From contig CAJMQN010000001.1 in NCBI GenBank assembly GCA_905215695.1, forward strand, positions 62,001 to 126,000: 64,000 nt of DNA, in the 5' to 3' direction. Below are positions 26,185 to 32,622 of this stretch, piece by piece. Below the pieces are notes generated by a model, which was not told the origin of the DNA, ran no database searches, and saw only the letters and a program-made list of their open reading frames with translations. The translations under genes were made by a program, and so were the position numbers. This stretch comes from an uncultured bacterium (GTDB lineage: Bacteria; Bacillota; Clostridia; Christensenellales; HGM11417). Numbering within the stretch: the stretch's first letter is position 1; the number at the start of each line of letters is the position of its first letter.

Positions 26185-26213
26185 ATTATAGTATAATAGT
26201 TGAGAAAATACAA
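26185..26213 (-). promoter_or_regulatory. promoter of the Crp/Fnr-like gene
   Basis: On the minus strand TTGTAT (26208-26213), 17 bp, TATAAT (26185-26190). Confidence 0.6.
26192..26197 (+). promoter_or_regulatory. -10 element of the ABC importer operon
   Basis: TATAAT with no recognisable -35 at the proper distance, as expected for an activator-dependent promoter. Confidence 0.55.
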
Positions 26214-26229
26214 GCAACGGAGAGGTATT

Positions 26230-27198
26230 ATGAAAAAGTTTTTGGGAATCCTGCTCGCGGCGATGCTGATCTTCTCGTTCGGATGTCGTGGAGAGGGAAC
26301 GGAAACCGCTGTGCGCGTGGTGGTGCCCGACGGTGCGCCCGCGCTTTCGATTGCGAACATCATGAAGGATAAATCGGTCGGAGGACGCGAAACCGAGGTC
26401 ACGATCGGGGTCGGACAGACGGATGTCGTGGTCAGCCGGGTCAAGAGCGGCGAGGCGGACCTCGCGATCATGCCCACCAACGCGGCGGTCGCGCTCGCAA
26501 AACAGGGAATCGGGATCGAACTCGTCACAGTCAACTCGGACGGGCTTCTCTATCTCATGGGGAAGGACAGCAGTGTGACCGAGATGTCCGATCTTGCGGG
26601 AAAGGTTGTCAAGGTCATCGGCGAAGGGCAGATTCCCGATTTGGTCTTTCAGTATATTTTGAAGCAAAACGGACTGGAAGTCGTCAAGTCCGACACCGCC
26701 CAAGCGGGCAAGGTCGCGCTCTCCTACGTGACGCTGGGGACGGAAATCGTCGGCGGCATGAAGGCGGGTAAGGTGGAACTCGGTTTGCTCCCCGAACCTG
26801 TCGCGACCAACTCCGTAAAGGCGGCGGGAACGGCGCAGATTTTTGACATTCAGGCGGAATGGAAGAGGGCGGCGGAGACCGAAAACGGCTATCCCATGTC
26901 CTGCCTGGTCGTGCAGAAAAAATTCCTCGAGGACGAGGCGAATGTCGCCTATCTCAAGGCATTTGTGGAAAAGATGGAGGAGAATCTGACCTATGTCGCG
27001 CAGAACACTGTCGAAGTGGTCGAAACCATGAAGGGATACGAATCCGCCGCGATTACCGCGCTCACTGCCGAGAGCGTCGGGCGCATGAATATGACGGTCG
27101 TCCGCGCCGATGCCGCGAAGACCGGGGTTACTGCGTTCTGCACAAAGGTCGGACTCCCTGCGCCTGTCGAAGGGTTCTTCTGCTCGGTGCTGGATTAA
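26230..27198 (+). CDS. ABC importer substrate-binding lipoprotein (NitT/TauT-type)
   Basis: This 322-aa solute-binding protein has a lipobox S16-F-G-C19 after a hydrophobic signal. The fold is of the NMT1/TauA type, judged from the VVVPDGAPALSIANIM opening, the GEADLAIMPTNAAVAL hinge block and LLPEPVATNSVKAAG. It delivers an unknown small anion or precursor to the permease that follows. ATG 26230 has GGAGAGG 4 nt upstream. It is the first gene of a three-gene importer under predicted Crp/Fnr control. Confidence 0.85.
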   Translation: MKKFLGILLAAMLIFSFGCRGEGTETAVRVVVPDGAPALSIANIMKDKSVGGRETEVTIGVGQTDVVVSRVKSGEADLAIMPTNAAVALAKQGIGIELVTVNSDGLLYLMGKDSSVTEMSDLAGKVVKVIGEGQIPDLVFQYILKQNGLEVVKSDTAQAGKVALSYVTLGTEIVGGMKAGKVELGLLPEPVATNSVKAAGTAQIFDIQAEWKRAAETENGYPMSCLVVQKKFLEDEANVAYLKAFVEKMEENLTYVAQNTVEVVETMKGYESAAITALTAESVGRMNMTVVRADAAKTGVTAFCTKVGLPAPVEGFFCSVLD

Positions 27199-27228
27199 GA
27201 CGGGATACTGCGAAAAAAAGGAAACGGT

Positions 27229-27987
27229 TTGAACAGACGCGATATTCTTCTGAAAATTGCATATCCGCTTCTCGGGGCGGCAATCTTTGTCGGAATCTGG
27301 TGGATTGCGGCGGCGTGCGTGGGCGTGGAGATTATCTTGCCCGCGCCGAACGTCGTTTTCGGCAGATTTTTCGGGCTGTTCGCGGACGGAAAATTTTGGC
27401 TGTCCCTCGGATACAGCGTGGGGAGAACGCTTCTGTCCTTTGCGCTCTCCTTTGTTCTTGCGCTCGCGCTTGCGGTTCCGGCAAAGTTTTCGGAGGCGTT
27501 TGCGGGCGTTCTACGACCGCTCGTGACCGTTTTGCGTTCCGTTCCGACCATTGCGGTCATTCTTTTGATGCTCGTCTTTCTGCCCTCGGGACAAGTGCCC
27601 GTGCTCATTTCCTTTCTCATCGTGTTCCCCCTTCTCTACGAGGGCTTTCTTTCCGCGCTCAAAGGGGTTGACCCGGAGCTTGCGGAGATGAGCCGGATCT
27701 ATCGGGTGCCCAAGCGGGTGCAGATTGCGCGGTGCTATATCCCGGCGATTCTGCCGCAGGTATTCGCGGTGAGCCGCAGCGCGCTGGGGCTCGGACTGAA
27801 AGTCATCGTCGCGGCGGAGGCGCTCGCATCCACGGGTATGAGTCTCGGCAGGCTCATGCAGATTGCGAACGTGAGCTTTGACAGCGCGGGCTTGCTCGCC
27901 TATACGGTCATGGCGATTCTCGTAAGTTTTCTGTTGGAGGGCGCGGTGCTTACCTTACAAAAACTTGTCGTGAGGTGGCAGTCATGA
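27229..27987 (+). CDS. ABC importer permease (TauC/SsuC-type)
   Basis: This 252-aa membrane protein has about six hydrophobic segments and the cytoplasmic EAA loop (EMSRIYRVPKRVQIARCYIPAILPQV, residues ~146-171) of binding-protein-dependent permeases. It starts at TTG 27229, with AAAAGGAA about 7 nt upstream. It overlaps the ATPase gene by 4 bp (ATGA). Confidence 0.88.
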   Translation: MNRRDILLKIAYPLLGAAIFVGIWWIAAACVGVEIILPAPNVVFGRFFGLFADGKFWLSLGYSVGRTLLSFALSFVLALALAVPAKFSEAFAGVLRPLVTVLRSVPTIAVILLMLVFLPSGQVPVLISFLIVFPLLYEGFLSALKGVDPELAEMSRIYRVPKRVQIARCYIPAILPQVFAVSRSALGLGLKVIVAAEALASTGMSLGRLMQIANVSFDSAGLLAYTVMAILVSFLLEGAVLTLQKLVVRWQS

Positions 27988-28673
27988 AACTCGACTTGTC
28001 CAAACGCTACGGCGAAAAAATCGTCCTCGACGGTTTCCGGCTCGAAATAGAGGAGGGAGAAATCACCTGCCTGCTCGGTCAGTCCGGGTGCGGAAAGACC
28101 ACTGTTTTAAATTGCATTGCGGGGATTCTTCCCTTCGAGGGGAAAATCGAGGGGCGACCGGAGGAAATCTCTTATATCTTTCAGCGGGAGCGGCTGCTCC
28201 CCAATCTGACCGTCTCCGAGAATCTCGCCTACGCGCTCTCGGGGCGCAGACTTCTCGACGAAAAAGAGAGAATTCGCCGCGCGCTCGAGGCGGTGGAGCT
28301 CGGTGCGGAGGCGGACAGCTATCCGCGCACGCTCTCGGGAGGAATGGCGCAGCGCGTCTCTATCGCGCGGGGATTCGTGTACCCATCCGCTCTTCTTTTG
28401 ATGGACGAACCCTTTCAGGGACTGGACCTCGCGCTCAAGTACCGCGTTCTTTCGCAGTTTTTGCGGGTATGGCGGGGGGATGGACGTACGACGGTATTCG
28501 TGACGCATTCCATCGACGAGGCTCTGCTTGCGGCGAGCCGAATCGTCCTTTTGAGCGCGCATGCGGAAATTTTGGACGACTTCCGCATCGGGTCGGCGCA
28601 GGAGAGCCGCAAGCTCTCGGGCACAGAGACCGCGAAAGCCCGGGAACGGATTTTTTCAAAACTCGGAATATAG
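27984..28673 (+). CDS. ABC importer ATPase (TauB/SsuB-type)
   Basis: This 229-aa ATPase has Walker A GQSGCGKTT, Q-loop YIFQRERLLPNLTV, signature LSGGMAQRVSIAR, Walker B ALLLMDEPFQGLD and H-loop FVTHSIDEALL. These are the hallmarks of the NitT/TauT subfamily. ATG 27984 overlaps the permease stop as ATGA and has GAGGTGG just upstream; a GTG three codons earlier is less likely. It is the last gene of the importer operon, before a strong terminator. Confidence 0.9.
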   Translation: MKLDLSKRYGEKIVLDGFRLEIEEGEITCLLGQSGCGKTTVLNCIAGILPFEGKIEGRPEEISYIFQRERLLPNLTVSENLAYALSGRRLLDEKERIRRALEAVELGAEADSYPRTLSGGMAQRVSIARGFVYPSALLLMDEPFQGLDLALKYRVLSQFLRVWRGDGRTTVFVTHSIDEALLAASRIVLLSAHAEILDDFRIGSAQESRKLSGTETAKARERIFSKLGI

Positions 28674-28684
28674 ACGAAACGGAG

Positions 28685-28712
28685 AAAGGCGCGCCTTGGG
28701 GCGCGCCTTTTT
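28685..28712 (+). terminator. terminator of the ABC importer operon
   Basis: AAAGGCGCGCC-TTGG-GGCGCGCCTTTTT. Its 3' side touches the stop of the convergent recombinase gene. Confidence 0.92.
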
Positions 28713-29326
28713 CAGTTCTGTATTTTTTGCTCGGGATCTCTGTAAACGCGCAGAAAATTATAGAAGGTCGTGTGCCGTAGGGCGGACATCTCCATCGCCT
28801 CGTTCAATGTGATTTGAAGTCTGTCATAAACTCTTGCGACCTCTTCGAAGTTGTCCGGTTTCGGGATTCTCGGTCTGCCGAACCGAACGCCCTTCGCCTT
28901 GGCGAGCCGGATGCCTTCCGCCTGCCGCGTCTTGATATTGACTCTTTCGTTCTCGGAGACGAAGGAGAGAATCTGCAATACGATGTCGCTGATGAAGCGT
29001 CCGATCAGGTTGTCGTCCTTTTCCCGTGTGTCGAGGAGGGGCATGTCAAGAACCTTGATGTCCGCTTTGATTTGCTTGGTGATGCGGCTCCACTCTTCGA
29101 TAATCATGGAGTAATTGCGGCCAAGCCGGTCGATGGATTTGACGACGACGAGGTCTTTGGGTTTGAGGCGGCGGATGAGCCGCTGATAGGCGGGTCTGTT
29201 GAAATCGCTGCCGCTCTGTTTGTCCACGAAAATGCACCTCTTCTTGATTCCGAACCGTTCTACTTCGTCGATTTGGCGCAGAATATTTTGGTCCGTTGTA
29301 GATACTCTGACGTAAGCATATTCCAT
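28712..29326 (-). CDS. small serine recombinase (resolvase/invertase family)
   Basis: This 204-aa recombinase has the catalytic Ser9 in YVRVSTTDQN, the active-site loop KPKDLVVVKSIDRLGRNY and the long helix with ENERVNIKTRQAEGI. A C-terminal helix-turn-helix lies near residues 165-200. Enzymes of this size resolve cointegrates or invert segments between short crossover sites. No partner transposase or invertible segment with clear inverted repeats was found nearby. It opens the AT-richer block 28.7-32.6 kb and may be a remnant of the event that brought it in (inference). Confidence 0.88.
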   Translation of the reverse strand: MEYAYVRVSTTDQNILRQIDEVERFGIKKRCIFVDKQSGSDFNRPAYQRLIRRLKPKDLVVVKSIDRLGRNYSMIIEEWSRITKQIKADIKVLDMPLLDTREKDDNLIGRFISDIVLQILSFVSENERVNIKTRQAEGIRLAKAKGVRFGRPRIPKPDNFEEVARVYDRLQITLNEAMEMSALRHTTFYNFLRVYRDPEQKIQN

Positions 29327-29356
29327 AATTGTCCTTCTCCCTTCTCTTTGGTGTAA

Positions 29357-29640
29357 TCATCCGCGGCTGCCGGCGCCTCCTTCGCGGCAGCGTTTTGCGG
29401 TCTATGTACCCTATTTTACAATAAAATGCGGGAAAATTTAGCAAATTAGAGTCAAAAAAATGTTAAATTTTTCCAAATCAATCAAAGTGGGCAAAAATCG
29501 CAATTACAGTAGAATTTTGCAAACAAAAAACTGATTTTATGCGGAAAATTGTTTCGAAATTAGGGCAAATGTATCTTTTTTTTGATAAAGTATTGTTGCA
29601 TGCGTTTTAACGTAAATTACACAAAGGAAAAAGGGATTGA
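29357..29640. other. AT-rich intergenic region between recombinase and tandem-HTH gene
   Basis: It holds a GC hairpin (GCTGCCG 29366-29372 / CGGCAGC 29385-29391) close to the recombinase start, then about 240 bp of AT-rich DNA. It includes TTTTGCAAACAAAAAAC (29516-29532), identical to a segment in the leader at 9807-9823. A weak TTGATA-17-TTTTAA may be the promoter of the downstream operon. No gene is seen. Confidence 0.5.
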
Positions 29641-30057
29641 ATGGAGTTTAAGGATTGTCTGCGAATGATCCGAAAGCGCAACAAGATGACGCAGGGAGAA
29701 CTTGCCGGACTGCTACAGTGCAGTCAGAGTTCGGTCTCCGCTTGGGAAAAGGGTGCCTGCGCACCCAATATTGAGCAGGTCCGCGTGCTGTACCGGGTGC
29801 TTTCTGTATCTTTGGAGGACTTGTTCGGGGAGAAGGAGCACCATCGGAGACCGAGGAGCTTGCGAGAACGGAAACAAAGTTTGATTTCGCTTGAGAGATT
29901 GCGGAGAGGTCATGAGATGAGCCGCGCACAGCTCGCGGAACTTCTTCACATCTCCGAAAAGACGGTCGCGAATTGGGAGCGGAACGGAATTCCGCATCTT
30001 GCAGAAATCAAAAAGATCGTCAATATTTTTCAAGTGAATATCAACGAGCTATTGTAG
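29641..30057 (+). CDS. regulator with two tandem XRE-type HTH domains
   Basis: This 138-aa protein is built almost entirely of two Cro/CI-type helix-turn-helix domains: residues ~5-62 (MTQGELAGLLQCSQSSVSAWEKG) and ~83-138 (MSRAQLAELLHISEKTVANWERN). They are joined by a basic linker. Most XRE proteins have one such domain; a double could bridge two half-sites as a monomer. It is followed directly by the membrane-protein and sigma-factor genes and is probably their operon regulator. Confidence 0.8.
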   Translation: MEFKDCLRMIRKRNKMTQGELAGLLQCSQSSVSAWEKGACAPNIEQVRVLYRVLSVSLEDLFGEKEHHRRPRSLRERKQSLISLERLRRGHEMSRAQLAELLHISEKTVANWERNGIPHLAEIKKIVNIFQVNINELL

Positions 30058-30067
30058 GCAGGTGAGT

Positions 30068-30697
30068 ATGAAGGACGAATTTGATTTTGAAGAGGAATGG
30101 ACGCCGGACGAGGAAGCGGACCGGAAGGTCTGGCTGAAAATTCGCGCAAAGCGTGCGGAGCGGACGAAACGGCGCAGGGTGAAATGGTTTGTGTGCGCGG
30201 CGTGTTCGGTATTGGCGGCGGTGCTGGCGGTAACGGGCGCGCTTTTCTTCTTTGCCGATAAAGAAGAATCCAAAAAATATGCGCAGGAAGAACTGCGCGC
30301 CGCATCTGTCGAATGGGATTTTTTTTCTGCGGCGTGCGAAAAACGGGGATTTTTGCTTCCGGATTCCGAAAATTATTTTATCGACTTTGTTTCGGCGACG
30401 GCGTTTTACCTCGAAGACGAGTTATACGCGCTCGAGGCGAAGTATGATTACAACTGGGGCGTGGGAGTAAGAATTTATTTGACGGATAAAGAAAATTTGG
30501 AAATTAAATACTTTTTGGAAGAGATACCGATAGAATTTTGGGAGATTGAGAAGATAAAAATCTCTTATCAGTTTCGTGGTAATAAATATTATTGTGCAAC
30601 TACAATAGAAAATAAAAGATATTATATTACAGTGAAAAGTTCAGAACCTGAAATAATGAATATTTTACAGAGTATCTTCGGGCAAAGAGATGAATGA
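30068..30697 (+). CDS. single-pass membrane protein, candidate anti-sigma factor
   Basis: This ~209-aa protein has an acidic then very basic cytoplasmic N-terminus (EEEWTPDEEADRKVWLKIRAKRAERTKRRRVK). One transmembrane segment follows (~42-64, FVCAACSVLAAVLAVTGALFFF), then an extracytoplasmic domain of ~145 residues with no recognised family. The 3' half is noticeably AT-rich. Start is ATG 30068 (GTG 30062 is possible; both have AGG-type sites at short spacing). It overlaps the sigma-factor ATG by 8 bp. The topology and coupling suggest that it holds the sigma factor at the membrane, but no known anti-sigma domain is visible. Confidence 0.55.
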   Translation: MKDEFDFEEEWTPDEEADRKVWLKIRAKRAERTKRRRVKWFVCAACSVLAAVLAVTGALFFFADKEESKKYAQEELRAASVEWDFFSAACEKRGFLLPDSENYFIDFVSATAFYLEDELYALEAKYDYNWGVGVRIYLTDKENLEIKYFLEEIPIEFWEIEKIKISYQFRGNKYYCATTIENKRYYITVKSSEPEIMNILQSIFGQRDE

Positions 30698-31208
30698 GCA
30701 ACTTTTGGTATTTCTCGACGGCGTACGAAAGAAAGACGAAAAAAGTTTTGAACAGCTTTACTTGCGCACAAAGGACCGCGTCCGATTCTATTTGCTGTCA
30801 CGGGGGATTTCGGACGAGGAGCTTTCGGAAATTATGGCGGACAGTTATTTGGTAGTGTACGAAAAAGCGGGGAAATTTCGGGGAAAATCGCAGGTGCTGA
30901 CTTGGATTTTCGGAATTGTCAATGTCAAGTGTCGGGAGTATTTTCGGAAAAGCAAACGGAAATTTCTTCCCCTTCTCGAGACTCCCGACCTCCGCAATTA
31001 CGAACTGCAAGCGGCGCTCTCCGCGGACCTGAAATGTGCGCTCGCCGGACTATCTCGGCGAGAATACAATTTATTTATGTATCGATTTTGTTTCTGTATG
31101 ACGTATGAGGAAATCAACAAAACTTTACACATCCCCGTGGAAACGCTGCGGAGAGAGACGTTCGACTTGCGGAAAAAATTAAAAAATAGTTTGGAAGAGA
31201 GGCGTTAA
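30690..31208 (+). CDS. ECF-like sigma-70 family sigma factor
   Basis: This 172-aa protein has a sigma region 2-like N-terminus (DEKSFEQLYLRTKDRVRFYLLSRG..EIMADSYLVVYEKAGKFRGKSQVLTWIFGIVNVKCREYFRK) and a region 4-like C-terminal HTH (LSRREYNLFMYRFCFCMTYEEINKTLHIPVETLRRETFDLRKKL). It lies third in the operon and overlaps the membrane protein. The adjacent secreted C39-like gene and its own operon are candidate targets. Region 4 is divergent, so it could be a specialised or phage-derived sigma. Confidence 0.78.
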   Translation: MNEQLLVFLDGVRKKDEKSFEQLYLRTKDRVRFYLLSRGISDEELSEIMADSYLVVYEKAGKFRGKSQVLTWIFGIVNVKCREYFRKSKRKFLPLLETPDLRNYELQAALSADLKCALAGLSRREYNLFMYRFCFCMTYEEINKTLHIPVETLRRETFDLRKKLKNSLEERR

Positions 31209-31227
31209 AGGGCACGCCTCTCTTTTT
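31196..31227 (+). terminator. terminator overlapping the sigma-factor stop codon
   Basis: AGAGAGGCG(T) (31196-31205) pairs with (A)CGCCTCTCT, followed by TTTT. The stop TAA lies in the loop side. Confidence 0.85.
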
Positions 31228-31268
31228 CTAATCTTTTCGCACAGATGAAACAGAGGCACTGTTTTTCG

Positions 31269-31306
31269 CCACTCACTTACACAAAAATCTATTGTGTAAG
31301 GAGTGG
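31269..31306 (+). promoter_or_regulatory. hairpin sequestering the Shine-Dalgarno of the C39-like gene
   Basis: CCACTC(A)CTTACACAA (31269-31284) pairs with TTGTGTAAGGAGTGG (31292-31306): 15 base pairs, one bulged A and a 7-nt loop. The ribosome site AAGGAG (31298-31303) is fully inside the 3' arm, six nt before the ATG at 31312. Confidence 0.7.
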
Positions 31307-31311
31307 TTGCA

Positions 31312-32115
31312 ATGAAGAAGAGAAAACTATTGTGTCTGTGCGCGCTGATTCTAACGCTGACGGCATGTCTCTCCCCGGTTTCGACATACGGGGAGTACGT
31401 GAGCCAGTGGACGGATACGGAAGAAATTGTGTCGTATTCCCGCGTGGAGGAGTGGGGGTATAATTTTGCCACAAGTTTTCCGGAATATAGCTATAAGGAT
31501 TGCTATATTCCAAACGCCTGCGGTCCGGTTGCGGGTGCAAATATTATCGGGTATTATGACCGGGATTATCCCAATATGATTTCGGGTTATCAGGGGAGCT
31601 ATGATGGGAGCGTATATTATGACTATGTGTCGGATTTCTATATCGAGCTGACAATCTCCGATCTCGCAGTCAGAATGGGTACCGATGCCGAAGGAACGAC
31701 CTATATCGGTTTTAAACGCGGTCTTGCGGCATATATTTCGGCGGCGGGGTACAAAGGGAGCTTTCGAGATGTTGTCGCGGCGGAAAATTTTTATTATAAT
31801 ACCTTTGTGGACTATATCGAGGCTGGCTATCCGGTCGCGCTCTTTTTGGGAAAGCAAAATTTAATTACTTGGTCGGATATTGACGCCAATACCCGACACT
31901 TTACGAAATCGACAAGCCCCTATGCGCATGTCATGGTTGCCTATGGGTATCGGGTCGCAAAGTTTTACGCGCTCCAAAACGGCGCTGAAGTGATTGTCCG
32001 AAGCGATATTTACTTGCGTGTGACTGACGGTTACGGCATGTGCCGGTATATCCTTTGGGACAACACCCTGCAAATTGATGACGGATTTGCAGTGATGATT
32101 GAGAACAACAATTAG
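31312..32115 (+). CDS. exported lipoprotein with C39-like papain fold
   Basis: This 267-aa protein has a type II signal (lipobox L-T-A-C19). The mature part resembles C39-family cysteine peptidases: Cys70 in PNACGPVAGANIIGYYD and His206 in YAHVMVAYGYR, with the acidic/Asn partner perhaps in ILWDN. It is a paralogue of the protein at 56109-56933, sharing C.PVAG...GYYD, a GL..Y.AA.G segment and H..VAYGY. It lies between a sigma-factor operon and a region-4-like gene. Its own ribosome site is buried in a hairpin. Substrate unknown; peptidase activity is inferred only from the Cys/His pair. Confidence 0.65.
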   Translation: MKKRKLLCLCALILTLTACLSPVSTYGEYVSQWTDTEEIVSYSRVEEWGYNFATSFPEYSYKDCYIPNACGPVAGANIIGYYDRDYPNMISGYQGSYDGSVYYDYVSDFYIELTISDLAVRMGTDAEGTTYIGFKRGLAAYISAAGYKGSFRDVVAAENFYYNTFVDYIEAGYPVALFLGKQNLITWSDIDANTRHFTKSTSPYAHVMVAYGYRVAKFYALQNGAEVIVRSDIYLRVTDGYGMCRYILWDNTLQIDDGFAVMIENNN

Positions 32116-32125
32116 GAGGATTGAT

Positions 32126-32551
32126 ATGTACAGAGGACGAGATGCGGAACTGCGGATCTACGAGAGCAAGAAGAGGTTTTACCTCATGAAGGCGGAAGAG
32201 TTCGAGGAATTCGAAAGGGACTTTCGCAAGTTTTCGGCGGACGAGGGCGTGTCCGAAGAATTTCTTGTGCGCCTGAAGGAGGACTATGAGCAGAAGAAGA
32301 AGGAGCTTGCGCGCCTGCGCGAAGAGACGATTGCGGCGCGCCGCAGTACGGAGGACCGGCTCAAAAAGTTGGACCGGCAGCTCTGCGAGGTGCTCTATCT
32401 CAAGTATGTCAAGCAGATGACGGTTGCCGAAATCTGCGCAAAACTTTGCTATTCCATGCAGAGAATCTATCAGCTTTTGAATAAGGGCGTGGATCTCTAC
32501 TGCGCAAGTCCCGGTGTTTCCGAGAAAGAACGACGGGAAGGATGTCTGTAA
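32126..32551 (+). CDS. coiled-coil protein with sigma-70 region 4-like HTH
   Basis: This 141-aa protein has a long charged helical N-terminal half (EEFEEFERDFRKF...KEDYEQKKKELARLREE), then an HTH, LYLKYVKQMTVAEICAKLCYSMQRIYQLLNKG, similar to sigma region 4 or to phage late-transcription activators. AGGAGG lies 6 nt before the ATG. It is 10 nt behind the C39-like gene, so the two are co-transcribed. Its C-terminus runs into a short tandem duplication (32527-32588). Confidence 0.6.
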   Translation: MYRGRDAELRIYESKKRFYLMKAEEFEEFERDFRKFSADEGVSEEFLVRLKEDYEQKKKELARLREETIAARRSTEDRLKKLDRQLCEVLYLKYVKQMTVAEICAKLCYSMQRIYQLLNKGVDLYCASPGVSEKERREGCL

Positions 32552-32588
32552 CTTTGCAAGAACGACGGAAGGATGTTCTAACCTTTAC
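32527..32588. repeat. imperfect tandem duplication of ~31 bp
   Basis: AAGAACGACGG(G)AAGGATGT is followed by a related tail and then appears again from 32558 (AAGAACGACGGAAGGATGTT). The first copy encodes the last residues of the upstream protein; the second is non-coding. Confidence 0.7.
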
Positions 32589-32622
32589 AAAAAGCCCCCG
32601 ACTGTCAATCGGGGGCTTTTTT
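32588..32622. terminator. bidirectional terminator between the accessory block and the hydrogenase gene
   Basis: AAAAAGCCCCCGA, loop CTGTCAA, TCGGGGGCTTTTTT. It serves both convergent genes. Confidence 0.92.
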
